This document shows, one piece after another, positions 45,841 through 55,059 of a DNA stretch of 64,000 nucleotides. How positions within the stretch are numbered: position 1 is the first letter of the stretch; the number at the start of each line of letters is the position of its first letter. The position numbers and the translations under genes were made by a program. This stretch comes from Balneolaceae bacterium (GTDB lineage Bacteria; Bacteroidota; Rhodothermia; Balneolales; Balneolaceae), in NCBI GenBank assembly GCA_034521495.1, contig JAXHMK010000016.1, positions 62,001-126,000 on the forward strand, written 5' to 3'. Under the pieces are notes generated by a model. It worked only from the letters and a program-made list of their open reading frames with translations. It did no database searches and was not told the DNA's origin.

Positions 45841-47034
45841 TTAGCCCCTCCCATCAACAAGTTCCCGGTAAACAGATTGCAATTTCAATCGATTCACATC
45901 CGGCGTGTATTTATCTTCATATTCCCGCCGGGCTGCCAAGCTCATCTCTTTTTGTTCCTGTTTCATAGATTCGAATTGTTGAACAGTATTAATCAAGCTC
46001 TCCTCCTTTCCTGGCTCAAAATGCAAACCTGTTTTCCCATGATCCACAATTTCGGCCTGGCTGCCGATGTTTGTTGACAGAACCGGAGTTGCGGCTGAAA
46101 AGGCCTCCAAAATTGTCATTGGCATCCCCTCATACCATTCTGATGGAAATATCAATGCTTTCGCTTTTTTCAAATAATCCAGTACCTGGTGTCTGTCAAG
46201 AAATCCCAGCCAGGAAATCCGTGAATTATCTTGTGATTTTTTTTGCAACTCTTTTTTGAGCGGTCCATCACCCAGAATCAAGAGTTTAGAACCCGATTTA
46301 TTTATGGAAGAATTCCAGGCATTTACCAAAGTTCGTATTCCTTTTTCTTCGCTGATACGGCCGATAAACAAGTAGAAATTTTCTTTTTGATTCACAACCT
46401 GCTGAAAGTCCTGATCCTGAAAAGAGTCTTTAACAAAATTCGGTTTTACTTTCAATTTCTCTTCCGGCAATCCCGCCTCCACAAATTTTGACTTTGCGAA
46501 CTCAGTCAGGCACAACAAGCAATCTACTTTTTTAGCCCATGTCTGCCTTTTTCGGTGGTATTCAATCATATGAGCAACCACAGCCGTTTGAAGGATGGAA
46601 TCCCGGTAAACACCATCTGATACACAGGAGTATGCAGTTCCATGAATAGTCCGCTCATCAATTTCACCATCATGCAGCAAGTAACCATTCGGATAGATAA
46701 GCCTGTAATTGTGCAGAGTCAAAACGGATGGAACACCTTCCTCTTTAGACGCTTCAAAAACAGACGGGCTCAGCAATGGAAAAAAGTTGTGCACATGCAT
46801 AATATCGGCGCTGGTTTCGTGGATTTTTTGCCGTACGAGCTCTTTTGATTGCCGATTGTAATGTGTGGTAAAAATCAGTTTTAACTTGCTATAGAGTGAA
46901 TTTAGTTCTTTCGTATTATCTACAATCAGTTGTTCAACAGAATGATCCCTGCTGAGAAGATCATACTCCATGTTCAAAACCGTCCACTCCCCGCCTGGTT
47001 TTTTATACCTGTTATGAACCTGGAGAATATTCAT
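45841..47034 (-). CDS. GT4-family glycosyltransferase
   Basis: 397 residues with a GT-B fold. The N-terminal half carries ADIMHVHNFFPLLSPSV and LTLHNYRL. The C-terminal half has FIGRISEEKGIRTLV and the donor-binding E-X7-E motif in YEGMPMTILEAFSAATPVL. It probably adds one sugar of the repeat unit from a nucleotide donor on the cytoplasmic face. Donor and acceptor cannot be read. It overlaps the stop region of the upstream polymerase gene by 4 bp, so translation is likely coupled. Confidence 0.9.
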   Translation of the reverse strand: MNILQVHNRYKKPGGEWTVLNMEYDLLSRDHSVEQLIVDNTKELNSLYSKLKLIFTTHYNRQSKELVRQKIHETSADIMHVHNFFPLLSPSVFEASKEEGVPSVLTLHNYRLIYPNGYLLHDGEIDERTIHGTAYSCVSDGVYRDSILQTAVVAHMIEYHRKRQTWAKKVDCLLCLTEFAKSKFVEAGLPEEKLKVKPNFVKDSFQDQDFQQVVNQKENFYLFIGRISEEKGIRTLVNAWNSSINKSGSKLLILGDGPLKKELQKKSQDNSRISWLGFLDRHQVLDYLKKAKALIFPSEWYEGMPMTILEAFSAATPVLSTNIGSQAEIVDHGKTGLHFEPGKEESLINTVQQFESMKQEQKEMSLAARREYEDKYTPDVNRLKLQSVYRELVDGRG

Positions 47035-48428
47035 GAGGCTGAACCTATTTTCTGAATTCGAACATACTTTTTCGAGAAGTTACCGGCACGTCCAAAGCTC
47101 AATATCATTCCAACAGCCAACCAAAAATGGAATGAATGATGCGGCCCCTCCAAAACCACATTAAAGAACGCCCAAACATACATGATGACTAAAAACCCTA
47201 CCAGGAACAAAAATTTAGAATATACATGATCTCCGCCTTTTCTCTTGATATTTAAAAACTCAGGAATCTTTTTTAGCGGCTTTAAAATTCCATACATAAG
47301 TATAGGAAACAGAAGTACACCAAATCGGGCCAGCATATTAAGATATGAATTATGCGGCTGGGCATTACCCTCAAGATCTCTGATCTGAAAATAGGTCAAC
47401 TCAACCGTGCTGTAGAAAACATTGTATTGCGAAAAGAAAAGAGGCCTTCCAACACCATATCCCAGGATGTAGTGTTCGTAAAATTTATCCAATACATGTT
47501 GCCAGGAGAGAAACCGATAATTTATATTTCCCTCTTCAAGAGAGGTTTTTTCTTCCAGTATCTGGAACAGGTTTACATCAACAAGGGAATTATAGTAAAA
47601 CAGGAATCCAACCATCAAAACGAAACTTATCAAACCGTACGTAACAATTTTTCGCTTGGTAAGATTGCTGCCAATTGCAAACATCAATAAAACAGCCAGC
47701 GCAATTCCTACAAAGAGTGAGCGGTGAAACATGGTGAATACGGCCGGGATCATCACCAGGGCAACCACTTTATATTTAAAGTCTATATGTTTGAGAGGGA
47801 GGAAAAGAGCAATTACAATTAAAGACGGTACAATATACCCCACTCCAAACCGGAACCCTTCAAAGGAAAGCGTTCTCATACCTGCTAAAATCATCACCGC
47901 TTCGTAGAAATACGATACCGCTTTCAAGACAATGAAGAGCTTTAAAAGCAGAAAGAACAGATCATAGTGCCTTTCACTTTTAAAAACATGGTAAACGATG
48001 GGCACCCAAATAGCATACACCAACATAAAAGAATCGCGGATGGCATCCAGTTTATTTACCGGGAAATAGAGAATAGCGAAACCCAGCCCTATCATCACCA
48101 TCAGGTAGTAAACAAACAAGGTTTTCCTGATTTTTAAAAGGTCTCTGGCATAGGAGAGTACAAGTGCGAAAATAACAATCTCTGTAATAAAGAGAGGCTC
48201 AAACCCCACATAAGCGAAGCTGCGCTCCCCGAACATCATATGGAACATATAAATAAAAAAGAGATACTCTCGCCATTCGAGCTCTGAAATTGCCTTGTCA
48301 ATTTTCTCATATTTAATGAGTGCAAATCCCAAAACCGTCATGATGGCGGACAACACGATATCCTCATACAAGAAAAAGGGCAGTAAAAACAGCCACTCCT
48401 TAACCTGTTTATGTGTGATTGTCATCAT
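47031..48428 (-). CDS. Wzy/O-antigen-ligase-type polymerase
   Basis: About 465 residues from the ATG at 48428 (a longer frame from 48482 would overlap the previous gene by 58 bp and lacks merit). It has about 12 hydrophobic helices with a large polar loop around YGVGRPLFFSQYNVFYSTVE and EGNAQPHNSYLNML. The pairing of Arg and His residues in that periplasmic loop is typical of the Wzy_C/O-antigen ligase family. It is inferred to join lipid-linked repeat units into polymer at the periplasmic face. It overlaps genes on both sides by about 4 bp, indicating a tight operon. Confidence 0.85.
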   Translation of the reverse strand: MMTITHKQVKEWLFLLPFFLYEDIVLSAIMTVLGFALIKYEKIDKAISELEWREYLFFIYMFHMMFGERSFAYVGFEPLFITEIVIFALVLSYARDLLKIRKTLFVYYLMVMIGLGFAILYFPVNKLDAIRDSFMLVYAIWVPIVYHVFKSERHYDLFFLLLKLFIVLKAVSYFYEAVMILAGMRTLSFEGFRFGVGYIVPSLIVIALFLPLKHIDFKYKVVALVMIPAVFTMFHRSLFVGIALAVLLMFAIGSNLTKRKIVTYGLISFVLMVGFLFYYNSLVDVNLFQILEEKTSLEEGNINYRFLSWQHVLDKFYEHYILGYGVGRPLFFSQYNVFYSTVELTYFQIRDLEGNAQPHNSYLNMLARFGVLLFPILMYGILKPLKKIPEFLNIKRKGGDHVYSKFLFLVGFLVIMYVWAFFNVVLEGPHHSFHFWLAVGMILSFGRAGNFSKKYVRIQKIGSAS

Positions 48429-49471
48429 CGGCTTAAAATCTGCTGTATGATTTGGGATGTTTCCTCCGCCACATCTTCCCATGTTCGGGGTTGTTCAATA
48501 TCAAAGGAACGTTCATCACTGTATTCATTGATAAGGGTGATAATTTCCTCGTTCGATCCTGCGAATTTAAAATTGGGATATGATTTTTGAACCTCCGTTC
48601 CTTCTTTATTTGTGATCGTCAAAAGCCCGTTGTTCAGATATTCAAAAATTTTCAGCGAACTGTTGTAAAATCCCCAGCGCGACCATGGATACTCTTTGTA
48701 AAGTGCCAAACCAATATCAGAATTGGAAATGATATATTTCACATCCTCTCTGGGTAAATTTTTAAAAACAAATAGATTCTCTTTTGATACAGGCAAGGTG
48801 TTATTTTGATTGTCATCTTTAACAAGCAAAAGTACTGCCGTCTCCCCCTTCTGAGACTTGGCTATCTCCTCCAAATTTTTGAGATCCTGCATATTGTTAG
48901 CCGAACCGGACCAAACCACTGTCCTTGAGTATATTTTCTTAAGCTCTTCAAGTTTTTCTGTGATTTTACTACTCACTTTATCTGAAGAATCATCAAATAT
49001 TTCTCCACCGTTTTCAATCACATGTACATTGTTCAGGCGAAGAGCTTCTTCACAATATCTTTTCAATGGTTCACTGACAGTGATGACAGCATCTGCACGT
49101 TTTAAAATTTTTGAAATAATACGATCTGTAAATTGAATATATTTTTTTCCACGCCCAAAAAGATGAAGTTCATCTGACGGATTGTTGAGTTCTACAATTA
49201 TTTTCTTTCTGCTCAGAAGTGCCAGTATGGATACGAAATTCCTCATATACAGAAAATAATCCATCCGCAGGTAGATCAGATCGCAATTTGCCAGTATCCA
49301 AAACAATCCCGAAATCGGATTCTTCAGTCGATGCGTGTACGGATCAGGTTCTCCGTTAATCTTGAATAGTTCGTATCCTTTTTTATACAACTCCTTTGCA
49401 AGATTAAAACCATGAACAGAAGCGCCGCCTGTTACCGGGTAAAATGTGTAATAAATGAATCCAACCTTCAT
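48425..49471 (-). CDS. GT4-like glycosyltransferase
   Basis: 348 residues. It starts MKVGFIYYTFYPVTGGASVHGF, the usual GT-B nucleotide-sugar transferase opening with a glycine loop. A C-terminal half has NSDIGLALYKEYPWSRWGFY and LKIFEYLNNGLLTITN, where the EYL-NG resembles the donor-binding Glu region. Divergent from the other GT4 enzymes here. It lies 15 bp upstream of the polymerase in operon order, and behind a GT2 gene by 15 bp. Confidence 0.82.
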   Translation of the reverse strand: MKVGFIYYTFYPVTGGASVHGFNLAKELYKKGYELFKINGEPDPYTHRLKNPISGLFWILANCDLIYLRMDYFLYMRNFVSILALLSRKKIIVELNNPSDELHLFGRGKKYIQFTDRIISKILKRADAVITVSEPLKRYCEEALRLNNVHVIENGGEIFDDSSDKVSSKITEKLEELKKIYSRTVVWSGSANNMQDLKNLEEIAKSQKGETAVLLLVKDDNQNNTLPVSKENLFVFKNLPREDVKYIISNSDIGLALYKEYPWSRWGFYNSSLKIFEYLNNGLLTITNKEGTEVQKSYPNFKFAGSNEEIITLINEYSDERSFDIEQPRTWEDVAEETSQIIQQILSR

Positions 49472-49486
49472 ATTGAAATCTTCAAC

Positions 49487-50380
49487 CTACTGTTCAAGAG
49501 GGACATCAATCTGTTTGCTGAGATTTGTAAGTCCCCGAATTCGTCCCATTCCCATCATCATTTTGTTTAGCCAGGCTACGGCCCAAACTTTTGTGAAAGA
49601 TGTGGAATAATCTAAACCATCCATTTTTTGCCGCAACACACGTACTTTTGGGGGAGCAAATGTACGAAATGTCTGTCCCAGAATATAAAATAGTGATTTA
49701 CCCTGCTGTTGAAATATCACCGGGTGAAGTACTCCAACCCGCCACGATTTTTTTAGAAGTGACTTTAATTTTCTTGGCTGGCAATATACAATCGAATTTT
49801 CTGCAAAGACGATACTGTGTCCCGCGTTTACAGCTTTAGCCGTCCACCAGATATCCATACCGGAGCGAAATGTATCCGGAAATTTACCATTCTTTTTAAT
49901 CAGCTCTTTTTTAAAAAAGAGATTACCGGCCGCTGAACCATTACGCTCCCTGACAAGAAGCCGGTTATTATTGTAAGTTATGGCATCATAAACCTGAGAT
50001 GCCGTTGCCCGATTTTCCAGCTCAAATGAGATCTGTCCGCCGGCCAGATCTGCATTATTATGTTCAAGTGCTTTTACACCCTCTTCGAGCCAGCGTTTAT
50101 CGGGAATTTTATTTGCATCCGTCAGAGCTATGATTGAACCTGAGGCGTGCTCTAAACCAAGATTTCGGGCCGCATACGGACTTTTTTTATCTGATTGAGA
50201 ATAAAGCCTCACTCCAAATGATCTGGCCACATCAACCGATTTATCTATCGACCCGTTATCAACTACAATTATTTCTGTTAATTCCGCAGGATAGGTTTGT
50301 TCAGAAAGAGATTGAAGTACCCGTTTAAGCAGATCGGCTGCATTTAAAACAGGAATAATAACGGATACTTTGGTATTCAC
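49487..50380 (-). CDS. GT2-family glycosyltransferase
   Basis: 297 residues with a GT-A fold: VSVIIPVLNAADLLKRVLQS, VVDNGSIDKSV, ARNLGLEHASGSIIALTDANK (metal-binding D.D-type site reads TDAN here) and GMDIWWTAKAV. It adds one sugar of the repeat unit. It is a paralogue of the frameshifted gene at 56605-57520, which shares the TDAN/VDAN site and RSG-D-WT-KA motifs. Confidence 0.9.
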   Translation of the reverse strand: MNTKVSVIIPVLNAADLLKRVLQSLSEQTYPAELTEIIVVDNGSIDKSVDVARSFGVRLYSQSDKKSPYAARNLGLEHASGSIIALTDANKIPDKRWLEEGVKALEHNNADLAGGQISFELENRATASQVYDAITYNNNRLLVRERNGSAAGNLFFKKELIKKNGKFPDTFRSGMDIWWTAKAVNAGHSIVFAENSIVYCQPRKLKSLLKKSWRVGVLHPVIFQQQGKSLFYILGQTFRTFAPPKVRVLRQKMDGLDYSTSFTKVWAVAWLNKMMMGMGRIRGLTNLSKQIDVPLEQ

Positions 50381-50484
50381 AATCGGGTTATCTGTTTTGA
50401 CTCGACAAAGTTAACATTCATATGAATAATAGTGAAGTATAGAACCCGAGCCTAATAAACAGTAAGAGATTGAATGCAACCGGA

Positions 50485-51114
50485 TCAATCCTGCTTTATT
50501 CGCCGGATAGTAACATCATTATACATTCTGCCGTGAAGTGCAAAATGGATCAGCTCATAATCATACTTGATACAAAATTCATTGGTCGCTTCAATAATGC
50601 CATATTTTGTCAAGTCAGACGAACCAAAAAAGATGTAATCGTTCAGTGATATCAATCCCTCCGGCTTAATTTTTTTATGCGCTGCCTCCAGGTCTTTTTT
50701 CACTCCTTCATAACTGTGGTCACCGTCAATATAGATCCAGTCGAAGGTATTATCCGGCATGGATGATACAAAGGTTGAAGAATCTTCCTCATGTACATCA
50801 ACAAGATTTTGTTCAATCTCATCCTCAAACCGTTTTCGGGCTACCTTTATTGATTTCGGGTTGATGTCGACCAGGTGCAGCTGCTGGGGTTTTACAATAT
50901 CCAGTATATATCGTGAGTAATCCCCTTTTAAAATCCCAATCTCGGCACAGACACCTCCTTTTGGAATCTCCTCAAGCATTTTTATGCGATCTTCAACCAG
51001 CTTACAATTTTTTATATGCCTGGATTTAAGCTTTTCGGCAAACGGCCAAATCTCTCTGCGATAAGCAACTGATGAAAAGCAGATCCGAATTCGTTCAAGT
51101 ATCTTTTTAAGCAT
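50485..51114 (-). CDS. Class I SAM-dependent methyltransferase
   Basis: 209 residues. The SAM-binding motif I is CAEIGILKGDYSRYIL, followed by LHLVDINP (acidic loop) and FDWIYIDGDHSYEGVKKDLE, the Methyltransf_24 signature. It probably O-methylates a sugar of the polysaccharide or an intermediate. Specificity is unknown. It lies between the GT2 gene and the sulfotransferase in the same direction. Confidence 0.87.
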   Translation of the reverse strand: MLKKILERIRICFSSVAYRREIWPFAEKLKSRHIKNCKLVEDRIKMLEEIPKGGVCAEIGILKGDYSRYILDIVKPQQLHLVDINPKSIKVARKRFEDEIEQNLVDVHEEDSSTFVSSMPDNTFDWIYIDGDHSYEGVKKDLEAAHKKIKPEGLISLNDYIFFGSSDLTKYGIIEATNEFCIKYDYELIHFALHGRMYNDVTIRRIKQD

Positions 51115-51243
51115 TTAAATAATCTAAAATCAAAAGGTATTGAAAGTAGCTAATACAAAAATGTGCATCAAATCAATTTAACGATTTCTCTAAAATAAGT
51201 TTAAAAGGAAGGGGCTTTTCAAAGTAAGCACGGAAATATTTAT

Positions 51244-52014
51244 TCACTGAATATGTTCTTTGGCATGCTCAAAAATTTCTATATCGTACTTACACAGATT
51301 CTCAATCTTCTCAATAGTTTCCGGTGAAAAATTATTTCCTTTTGTAAGATCACTTGTACGGTTTTTGTGAGGAATATTGAGCTTTAAGTTTGTCTTCTTC
51401 TGAAATTTCGACACAAAATGATCCATATTATCCAGAAATCCAACAAGATCGAATTTTAAAATATTTTTCTTCGATCGCTCAATCATCTCTTTTGAAACGG
51501 TATCACCCGGTTTATACCCGTCGCTAAGATATCTTAAATATTCCCTGCCGGACTCTCTTCCAGTGCCGGAGTTTAAATACTCCGAAAATGATACGTCAAA
51601 ACTGCAGTGTTCACCTGTTTTATGAACATTGAATAAATATTTGGAAATAAAACGCTGAACTGGATCTCTAAGAATCGTGAGCGTTAGATATTTGCTGTTC
51701 TCAATTTCAAAAAGTTTTTTTGAATACGGAACATGACCTGCAATGCATTTAAAGCCCGTTTCCATTGCATATATGGCCACTGACTCGCGAAGATCATAGC
51801 ACTGTTCAAAACTTTTATAGTTCTCGCCATATTTTCTCTCTGCCGCCCGTAATGAACTGCCAGCATTGACTTTAAAAAAATTGAATGGATACTTTCTCTT
51901 TAAAGAGGAGATCAATGAAGTTCCTCCCGTTTTAGGAATGTGCACAAAAAAAATATATGGCTTATTGCGTGTGGGCAGATTCTTAATTTTTTCTAAAATA
52001 GTACTTAGATCCAT
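51244..52014 (-). CDS. Carbohydrate sulfotransferase-like protein
   Basis: 256 residues. The N-terminal PAPS 5'-phosphate loop reads IFFVHIPKTGGTSLISSL. The 3'-phosphate site reads TILRDPVQRFISKYLF near residue 118. Both are standard for Sulfotransfer_2-type enzymes. It should transfer sulfate from PAPS to a hydroxyl of the exopolysaccharide, giving a sulfated polymer as is common in marine or saline bacteria. No PAPS-making genes are in the window. It is the first gene of this minus-strand run and is divergent from the lyase-like gene at 52210. Confidence 0.88.
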   Translation of the reverse strand: MDLSTILEKIKNLPTRNKPYIFFVHIPKTGGTSLISSLKRKYPFNFFKVNAGSSLRAAERKYGENYKSFEQCYDLRESVAIYAMETGFKCIAGHVPYSKKLFEIENSKYLTLTILRDPVQRFISKYLFNVHKTGEHCSFDVSFSEYLNSGTGRESGREYLRYLSDGYKPGDTVSKEMIERSKKNILKFDLVGFLDNMDHFVSKFQKKTNLKLNIPHKNRTSDLTKGNNFSPETIEKIENLCKYDIEIFEHAKEHIQ

Positions 52015-52209
52015 TGCTGTTCTAATATCTCTTCAAGTGTGAAAGAGATAATAGGAAAATCCTGTTCTATCCAAAAGGAGACAATACAATGAGTTCTATA
52101 AATTGGAGATTATGAAATGCGTTAAATTAATATTTGGTTAACTTTACCAAAATGGTTCGCTAAAAACATCTACGTATTCTATATTTTATGCTGTTAATGG
52201 TTAAAGTCT

Positions 52210-53529
52210 ATGACTAATAAAATCCAACGCTTATTGGAGTTTCGGCATACTTTCAGAGGAATTTATCTTGGTTTGTCTATTTTAGTGGCCTGCCTGTTCT
52301 TTATCTCCTGCAACAAGAGTGATGGCATAATACCGCAGTTTTCAACATCAAACACCGGCCCCTATATCCTAAAAATTGACCATCTCAGGCTAATAGATTC
52401 TCTTAGAGCTGAAGATCCTGTTATCAACCAAGCCTACCGGGACCTGATCCGCGGCGCCGACTCTCTTTTGACCGTCAATTTTACATACGTCCCCGATAAA
52501 AATAAAGATAACATTGCCCCAAGCGGAGATCCTCATGACTACGTTAGTCTTCACAGATATTCTTACCCGAATGATTCCACCGGTGCTTACACAGATATCA
52601 TAGATGGGAAAACAAATCCTGAATTTTATGATTACGACAAGCCCAAACTTGAAAAAATTTCATTTTCGGTCTATGCTCTCGCATTAGCTTATCATTATAC
52701 AGGGATAGAAGCTTATGCTAAAAAGGCTTCAGAATTACTTAAAAATTGGTTTTTAAACCCTGAAACCCGAATGAATCCAAACATGAAATATTCGAGCTTA
52801 CGTCCAGGTGTGCATGAAGAACCCGGTGGAGCCGGCATCGTTGGAGCACTTGATTTTATTGCCGTGATAGAAGCAGCAAGCCTGATATACGACAGCTCTG
52901 ATTGGACGTCAGATCTGCATTATGAGCTAAAAAAATGGTTTTTTGAGTTTTACGTGTGGATGCATAATAAATATCCTGCGGATTCTTACAGTGCTACTAA
53001 CATATCAACCTGGCTCGATGTACAACGAGTAATCTATCTTTTATTTACCGAAGAGGAAGATAAATTAAACAACTCCAGGCATGTTCAGCCCGTTTCCGAG
53101 CGTATTGAAAATCAAATTGAGGCAAATGGACTTCAACGTTATGAATCGAATCGCGGAATTCCTCAGCACTATATTTATTTTAATTTAAAAGCCTATATGA
53201 AGTTAAGTATTCTCCGGAAGAACCATTTTTTCAGAACAGGCCAGGATCGTGATTGGCCTGTGCTTAAGAACTGCGCCCTAAACAGTTGCGAAGCAGGTGG
53301 TTTGAAAGCAGCCCTTGATAATATCGCCGATTTTATCAAGCAGGAAGATAATACCACTCTTTTTTCATCCGATCCCGATTTTAGAACATGCAGATATCTT
53401 GAGATTTTCAGGCCCGCCGCTGTTGCGTTTGACAGTGCAAAATATGAAGAAATTGCACAGATTCTTATTAATAATGGATGTCAAAATTCTAACATTCTGC
53501 TCACTTATCCTCCGCTCAGTGAATTATAA
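52210..53529 (+). CDS. Alginate-lyase-superfamily lipoprotein, catalytic His apparently lost
   Basis: 439 residues. A lipoprotein signal ends at Cys (VACLFFISC, near residue 36). The (alpha/alpha) toroid of the alginate_lyase family is clear: ISFSVYALALAYHYTG, AYAKKASELLKNWFLNPETR and MNPNMKYSSLRPGVHEEPGGA. In characterised members (PL5, PL38) the next helix carries an NNH-G-WYDVQ active site. Here it reads TNISTWLDVQ, so the catalytic His position is Ile. Either the chemistry differs or it is a binding protein. It is followed after 20 bp by a GH88 gene. The pair is the only plus-strand unit in the exopolysaccharide cluster and may trim or release the polymer. Confidence 0.78.
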   Translation: MTNKIQRLLEFRHTFRGIYLGLSILVACLFFISCNKSDGIIPQFSTSNTGPYILKIDHLRLIDSLRAEDPVINQAYRDLIRGADSLLTVNFTYVPDKNKDNIAPSGDPHDYVSLHRYSYPNDSTGAYTDIIDGKTNPEFYDYDKPKLEKISFSVYALALAYHYTGIEAYAKKASELLKNWFLNPETRMNPNMKYSSLRPGVHEEPGGAGIVGALDFIAVIEAASLIYDSSDWTSDLHYELKKWFFEFYVWMHNKYPADSYSATNISTWLDVQRVIYLLFTEEEDKLNNSRHVQPVSERIENQIEANGLQRYESNRGIPQHYIYFNLKAYMKLSILRKNHFFRTGQDRDWPVLKNCALNSCEAGGLKAALDNIADFIKQEDNTTLFSSDPDFRTCRYLEIFRPAAVAFDSAKYEEIAQILINNGCQNSNILLTYPPLSEL

Positions 53530-53549
53530 TAAACACGATATATTTAAAG

Positions 53550-55025
53550 ATGAAGCTCGGAATTTACCATCTCTTTACTCTGCTGATTTTTGTTACAGCG
53601 AATGTTGATCTCTCTTTTTCTCAGCCTTATGCCGATCTTCGAAATTTTTTATTCCTGAATGATGCCATAAATCTTGCCGATCAAAAATTAGAAAAAACAT
53701 TAGAAGAGATCTCTTTTCATAAAACAGTTCATCCCGCTCATACAGATACGGTAACCGGAGAGTGGATCACTTTTGACAGAAATGAGTGGACAAGCGGATT
53801 TTTTGCAGGTACACTCTGGTTTATGTATCAACTTACCGGCGAAGAAAAATGGCAAGAGTATGCCCAAAAATGGACACACGACATGAAATCAACTGCGTAT
53901 AAATCTTCAGACCATGATGTTGGGTTCCGAATCGTTGGCAGTTACGGAAATGGATTCAAATTAACTGATCAACCCGAGTATCTGAAGATCATATTACAGG
54001 GAGCGTACAGCCTTTCAAAACGCTATAACCCTGATATTGGTGCTGTAAAATCCTGGGATCCCTGGACAGAGCTCAACGCCGTGAATCCCGTTATCATCGA
54101 TAATTTGATGAACCTGGAACTGCTCTTTTTAGCTGCAAAACATTCCGGACGAAATGAATGGAAAGATATTGCGATTACACATGCCAACACAACTATTGAG
54201 CATCATCTGAGGCAAGATGGCAGCACTTATCACATTGTCGATTTTAATAAGAACGGATCGGTAAATCGAAAATTTACAATTCAAGGATATGATAAAAATT
54301 CTGTGTGGTCACGAGGACAAGCTTGGGCCATTTATGGATTTACAATGGCATACCGCTACACGAAAAATCCTGATTTTTTAAAGGCTGCAACAACTGTTGC
54401 AGACTATTTTCTTGAAAACCTTCCGGTTGATCATGTCCCATGGTACGATTTCAGGGAGCCTGCAATTCCAAACACCACCAAAGACGCCTCCGCAGCCGCA
54501 ATCGCTTCATCCGGTTTGATTGAACTCTATTCGTTTACGAATAATCCCGACTATTTCAATAATGCTGTAGATATTTTAAACTCTTTGATGAGTGACGAAT
54601 ATTCATCAAAACAAACCGATGATAGTTCCATACTTCTCCGGTCCACAATTCATCGGGGGGATTCAGAACGAGGAACAATCTATGCTGATTACTACTTTTT
54701 AGAGGCCATCATTCGATATAAAAACCAGATTGAATCCGAATTCCCATATTTAGAGACCCAATCTTTTTTCCAGTTAGGACAGAATTATCCGAATCCCTTC
54801 AACAATCAAACTCAATTTTATTACAGCGTGGAGAATGCAGGAAACGTAAACATCGATCTTTATAATTTAGCCGGTAGAAAGATAAAAACTCTTTTCAGCG
54901 GATTTAGAGAACCCGGTAGCTATTTAATTCAAGTTAATGCATCAAATCTCGCTTCAGGTTTCTATATCTATGCTATCCAATCGCATGATATGCGAAAGTC
55001 CAAAAAAATGCTGCTCATTCAATAA
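53550..55025 (+). CDS. GH88 unsaturated glucuronyl hydrolase with T9SS sorting tail
   Basis: 491 residues. A signal peptide (to about 25, DLSFSQ) precedes an (alpha/alpha)6 barrel with the GH88 markers EWTSGFFAGTLWFMY, DHDVGFRIVGSYGNG (catalytic Asp), NPVIIDNLMNLELLF (second Asp), SVWSRGQAWAIYGF and DASAAAIASSGLIEL. GH88 enzymes remove the 4,5-unsaturated uronic acid left by polysaccharide lyases. The last 85 or so residues are a T9SS tail ([22 protein letters not shown]), so it is secreted. Coupled to the lyase-like gene, it implies that a uronic-acid-containing polymer is cut at the cell surface, perhaps the exopolysaccharide encoded around it. Confidence 0.92.
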   Translation: MKLGIYHLFTLLIFVTANVDLSFSQPYADLRNFLFLNDAINLADQKLEKTLEEISFHKTVHPAHTDTVTGEWITFDRNEWTSGFFAGTLWFMYQLTGEEKWQEYAQKWTHDMKSTAYKSSDHDVGFRIVGSYGNGFKLTDQPEYLKIILQGAYSLSKRYNPDIGAVKSWDPWTELNAVNPVIIDNLMNLELLFLAAKHSGRNEWKDIAITHANTTIEHHLRQDGSTYHIVDFNKNGSVNRKFTIQGYDKNSVWSRGQAWAIYGFTMAYRYTKNPDFLKAATTVADYFLENLPVDHVPWYDFREPAIPNTTKDASAAAIASSGLIELYSFTNNPDYFNNAVDILNSLMSDEYSSKQTDDSSILLRSTIHRGDSERGTIYADYYFLEAIIRYKNQIESEFPYLETQSFFQLGQNYPNPFNNQTQFYYSVENAGNVNIDLYNLAGRKIKTLFSGFREPGSYLIQVNASNLASGFYIYAIQSHDMRKSKKMLLIQ

Positions 55026-55059
55026 TCCAATGGATTTATTTGGGCTTATATGTTCCTTT

